From assembly GCA_026182355.1 (NCBI GenBank), contig JAPFBL010000084.1, positions 12,735,001 through 12,799,000 on the forward strand: 64,000 nt of DNA, in the 5' to 3' direction. The translations under genes were made by a program, and so were the position numbers. Origin of the DNA: Hermatobates lingyangjiaoensis. Its lineage: Eukaryota > Arthropoda > Insecta > Hemiptera > Hermatobatidae. Positions 60,531 to 64,000 of the stretch are shown in pieces (position 1 is the first letter of the stretch; the number at the start of each line of letters is the position of its first letter). Under the pieces are notes generated by a model. It had not been told where the DNA came from. It was given only the letters and a program-made list of their open reading frames with translations, and did no database searches.

Positions 60531-60949
60531 TATAGTAAATGATAATTAATTAAAAGGCAGGAGTGACTGATAGCTTGTATAAAACCATAGTCCTTGAAAA
60601 ACGTAAAATCTTACTGCCGTGTGTCTCTCTTAATGTTGAAATTGATCAGACTATGCAATATACTCCATGGGGTATTTATAGAGTTGACTCCAACTTCTAC
60701 CATCTCAATCCAGTCTTGGAAACGTACATAAAATAGTTATGAGATAAATTATATTTTAAATAAAACAGAATTTAGTCTTATAAAACTATAATTCTACTGG
60801 AAAATTTTATGGATAAGTTAAAAAATATCTATACAACTGATATGAGTAAATAAACATTAAATTCAAGATTCTACAAGATGGAAAAAGTTCTTCACACATT
60901 TTAGTTGGATGTCGACCATGAATTTTTTTTTCAATATAGTATTATGTAT

Positions 60950-61392
60950 AACAAGCTTTCACAATAAACACGTAAAATAACAATCAACTTTAAACCCATC
61001 AAAGAAATTAGTTCTTTTTTCTCATTTCTTATTGTGTTTTGAACGTCGATAGTATTATGTATATATATATATATATATATAGATATAACGATTTCTCAGT
61101 AAACACGTGAAATAAAAATCAATGTCTGAACAAATTAAGAAATGACGCTAAACTTTTTCAATCAAAACAACTGGTCTTGGTCTCATTCTGAATTTTGTAG
61201 TGTAATTTATACAGTGATATATGTATATATTAATGTCTAAGCCACAGTAAAAAGTCAGAAAAATAACTAAGGTCTTTCACTCAGAACAAATGGTCTTCGT
61301 CAGAGTCAGTGATTCATTTTTTTATTTCTTACTGTGATTTAGACGTTGGTTTTTATTTGATGTGTTTATTGTGACATATTTATACAAATATA
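60950..61392. repeat. P1 terminal units, three diverged copies, with (TA)n
   Basis: Diverged P1 units lie at 60950-61045 (TTTCACAATAAACACGTAAA), 61088-61190 (TCAGTAAACACGTGAAATAA, AACTGGTCTTGGTC) and 61232-61390 (AAATGGTCTTCGTCAGAGTC, TTTCTTACTGTGATTTAGAC). A TA tract lies at about 61062-61082. Confidence 0.5.
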
Positions 61393-62130
61393 CATATATT
61401 ATGACTACATACTAGAGCAGTTTCCGTACTCACGACTTTCTTGCTAGTCTCTTCAACCTTCCTAGCAATTTTACTTTCTTCTGGCTTGAATCACCAAAAT
61501 TGCAGTCAAATGGATATTGTGATGTAAAAATAGATATATAAGCTTTCAGCCAAACACTGGTCATGTTCAGATAGAATAATGGAAACAGATGTGGGCTCAT
61601 ATAGGCGATGGTTGGAGCAGCAGTATTATTCTGGATTTCAGTTTATTCTACCAATCAACATTGGTTGGATTTACAAACATATCATTAACCCATGAATCAA
61701 TAGTCTGATATTTCTTTAAAAATATAAGACTGGCAACATGCTAATAAGAAATGGCTCAAAAAGAGATCTATCTGAACTTCAGTGAAGTCACCTTCTATAT
61801 GGCTTAAATGCACTATAGGGGACCGTAAGCCCTACAAGCTCCGTATATAAGAATGACTATAACAAAACCTTCAGTTATATGTTGTAAAAAGTACGACATA
61901 TGCCTGACTAGATAAACATAAGTAACAGGTACACGAATCATTCAAGAGCAGATTCCTGTTTTCAAATTTTAGAGGCCCTATACATCATGATATATAGAAC
62001 AGCTACTATGGCGACTACAGTCAGAAGAAAGAAAAATTGAGATTGAGGAGTTGAAGAAGAAAGTCGTGAATGGAGCACCTGCTGAAGTATTTCATATTAC
62101 ATGTCTAAGAGAAGACTTGCTGTCAGTAAA
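61393..62130. other. Mostly unassigned; one PLE-like scrap
   Basis: On the minus strand, CTATCTGAACATGACCAGTG followed by TTTGGCTGAAAGC (about 61573-61541) has the layout of a PLE terminus. No second copy is present and nothing coding was recognised. Confidence 0.35.
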
Positions 62131-62133
62131 CAG

Positions 62134-62271
62134 TAGCATATATATATATATGATTCGTTACAATGGTGACCAATAGGGGAGCAGAGTTTTTTAGGTCCAT
62201 GCGTGCGGTCCAAGTTACCCTCTGCTCTTTCCCCGGACAACTCATAGAAAACAATATATATATATATATGG
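62134..62271 (-). repeat. P10 unit, diverged single copy between (TA)n tracts
   Basis: The unit at 62150-62252 shares ATGATTCGTTACAATGGTGACCAA-like sequence and GTTGTCCGGGGAAAG (minus strand) with the array at 57.06 kb, including the TTTTCTATGAGTTGTCCGGG end. TA tracts flank it on both sides. The middle differs and is shorter. Confidence 0.65.
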
Positions 62272-62515
62272 ATTTGCGTCTGTTGTGTGCGTGTGTATGT
62301 TAATGTGTGTGTGGCACACTATATATTTTAAACTTTATTAATCAAGATTTATATACTGTTAAAATTATTTACAATTTGTCAATGCCAGAAATCACTAAAA
62401 TATACAACAATACTTGGTTGATCGATGTTTCCCTTTTGATTTTCAGTAAGAATAATAAGATTTATTCGTACTGAATGCAATTATAAATCATTTTCAGTAT
62501 AATAAATTAGGAGTC
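62272..62515. other. Unassigned, GT-rich start
   Basis: A short GT-rich patch lies at 62278-62312, with nothing recognised after it. Confidence 0.4.
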
Positions 62516-62519
62516 TTAT

Positions 62520-62600
62520 TACGTATGTGGTAAGGTGTGCTCGACCGGTTTCCGAACAACTTTCGAGAGCAACTGTTCTAAATTGTTGCTATTTGTGTTT
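62520..62600 (-). repeat. P9-like terminal unit
   Basis: GTGCTCGACCGGTTTCCGAA and CAACTTTCGAGAGCAAC recall the CCGGTTT...AGAGCA layout of the units at 38.8 and 49.5 kb. Confidence 0.35.
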
Positions 62601-62879
62601 AACATGTTGTATCTAATTCATTGAATGTTTCCTATATTTGTATTAGTACAAATCTTTTTATTTTTTTAGAATTATAATTTATGGTTATTACATTAATACT
62701 AATATTTAATTGCTTCACTTATAATCTCTTGATGGTTCACAAGAAATATTTATTTCTTAAATTTATAAGGAATATGCTTAAAACAATGCAACTCAGAATT
62801 ATTATTTAAAAAAATGAAAAAAAAATGAAAGGTATTTATTAAAGAATATAGCTTTCGCTGAAAAATACAGTTGCCAGGG

Positions 62880-63420
62880 ATGTGTTGAACATAATTCCCT
62901 TCTAGTACAATACACTTCGAGAAACGTTGTTTTAATTTTTTCAATCCTTCAGAAAAGTATTTTTGTGGTATTTCTTCAAAACACACATATGCATTCCCGC
63001 ATTATCATGGACTCTTTTCCCTTCATTTGAGGACTATCTTTTTTTAATTTCTCATTCAGGTGACTTAATACTGTAGAATAGTACTGTCCAGTAATCATCA
63101 TTCCCTTTTCCAAGAAGTCAATCAAAATAATAACACGTGCATCCCAAAATAGCCATAACCTTTCTGGCTGACTTTACCCTCTTTGCCTTCTTTGGGGCCC
63201 GTTCGCCTTTGACAATCCACTGTTTTGCCTGTTCTATCGTCTTGGGGGTGAAGTGGTATACCCATGTTTCATCCACAGTTACTAATCTGCCCAGAAAATC
63301 ATCTGAGTTGCAACAGATGTCCTTTAAAGATCCTTTGAAGTGACCACACGGTTACGTTCGTTTTCAGCTCAGAGCAAACGCGGCACCCATCTAACGGATA
63401 TTTTTTTCATATCCGTTCAA
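62880..63420 (-). pseudogene. mariner-family transposase relic
   Basis: Mariner transposases cut and paste DNA with a D,D34D catalytic triad. On the minus strand, KISVRWVPRLL is at 63393-63376, followed by a stop and AENERNRVVTSKDL. LVTVDETWVYHFTPKTIEQAK follows, with the first catalytic Asp inside VDETW (63276-63262), then KQWIVKGERAPKKAKRV. After a +1 shift come FWDARVIILIDFLEKGMMI and TGQYYSTVL. After a second shift comes HDNAGMH (second Asp, 63009-62998). The sequence then jumps to YFSEGLKKLKQRFSKCIVLE and GNYVQ at the C-terminus (62925-62884 for the last part). Roughly the segment carrying the third Asp is deleted. Two frameshifts, a stop and this deletion make it inactive. The DNA-binding N-terminus is unrecognisable and terminal repeats were not located. 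Confidence 0.88.
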
Positions 63421-63429
63421 AAGGATCCG

Positions 63430-63459
63430 TTCTCAAAAGGATGGTTCTCCTTTTGAGAA
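63430..63459. repeat. 12-bp inverted repeat
   Basis: TTCTCAAAAGGA and its complement are separated by six bases, just beyond the mariner relic. It may be incidental. Confidence 0.7.
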
Positions 63460-64000
63460 CCATCTTTACTGCACATGAGCATGTTTCTCTAACGTTATGA
63501 ACTATGCCGAAACTTGCAACTGTGTTCGCTAAATTTTCGCTTTAAATCAGTAATATTGTCAATGCAGTTTTTGAACTGTTCTACCCACATATAAAAAAAT
63601 TACCGGTTCACACAACTCTCATTATCAAATGAAATCGTCCACCAAAAGATTTTAGCCGATTTCTACCTTCAGGAAACAAAATAGTCTTACTGAACGGTGT
63701 GCAACTAATGCAAAACCTTCAACCGGACACGTAATCGTTAAATACAATATTAGGTTTTAAAGAAAACAATTTTTATTCGTCAGATATTCTTAGATCAAAT
63801 CACAAAACTCTTCTTACAAACTGCTCCTTTTCTAAATCGACTTGTTCCTTTAATTATTGAATATCTCTCATATTAGTCTTAATTGTGGATGGATTTTGGT
63901 CTGTCAGAACAAAGTGCTGATATTTTGGTAGACTTTAGTTATTACTTTCAAATATAAGTGTACTTTCTGTTTATGAAGATAAATATATATTACAAAACAT
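63460..64000. other. Unassigned sequence
   Basis: It may include the decayed N-terminal region of the mariner relic: on the minus strand NTVASFGIVHNV faintly recalls the expected helix-turn-helix. Nothing firm beyond that. Confidence 0.35.

Noticed and set aside
1..64000. CRISPR arrays, operons, bacterial promoters or ribosome-binding sites
   Set aside because: The composition, SINE, LINE and microsatellite content are those of animal nuclear DNA. No regularly spaced short repeats with unique spacers were seen.
1..64000. Assignment to a particular phylum
   Set aside because: The CCTAA-type SINE tail hints at arthropods, but the microsatellite and PLE richness also fits other invertebrates. 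Two tail units are not enough.

Overview
This is an AT-rich, gene-poor stretch of animal nuclear DNA. I found no protein-coding gene, rRNA or stand-alone tRNA gene that I can support. The longest uninterrupted reading frames are about 110 codons, and those I can recognise are broken pieces of transposable elements. Several things point to a metazoan with a repeat-rich genome: an RNA polymerase III SINE, mariner, hAT, pogo/Tigger, Helitron, RNase H-bearing LINEs, Penelope-like elements (PLEs), and very many (TA)n and (CA)n microsatellites. The SINE ends in a short CCTAA-type tail, which recalls the arthropod telomere unit, but two copies are too few to fix the phylum. An invertebrate is my best guess.

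Layout. 0-4.2 kb: unassigned. 4.2-8.0 kb, 10-14.7 kb, 18.3-18.8 kb, 47.3-48.3 kb, 56.9-57.5 kb and 60.9-62.3 kb: clusters of short TA-flanked units, often direct-plus-inverted, that look like terminal repeats of several PLE families. Many carry a hammerhead-like core, and two carry coding scraps (a GIY-YIG domain and a conserved N-terminal segment). 8.0-9.1 kb: a repeat fragment followed by a pogo/Tigger relic. 15-15.8, 19.9-21.6, 24.3-27.8, 34.9-35.5, 37.3-38.0, 49.8-52.5 and 58.8-59.9 kb: copies or fragments of one dispersed family ('TAR' below) whose ends are shared by copies with and without reverse transcriptase and RNase H. 25.86-26.19 kb: SINE with target-site duplication inside a TAR copy. 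46.35-46.97 kb: hAT MITE with a perfect 8-bp duplication. 58.06-58.81 kb: 3' end of a Helitron lying exactly against a TAR copy. 62.88-63.42 kb: mariner relic.

The remaining intervals (15.8-18.3, 21.6-23.4, 27.8-33.0, 35.5-37.2, 38.3-46.3 and 52.5-56.9 kb) show no recognisable gene. The few GC-richer islands and one oddly protein-like 74-codon frame near 44.1 kb are flagged as unexplained. All alignments were done by eye, so family assignments rest on motifs and internal copy-to-copy comparison, not on database searches.
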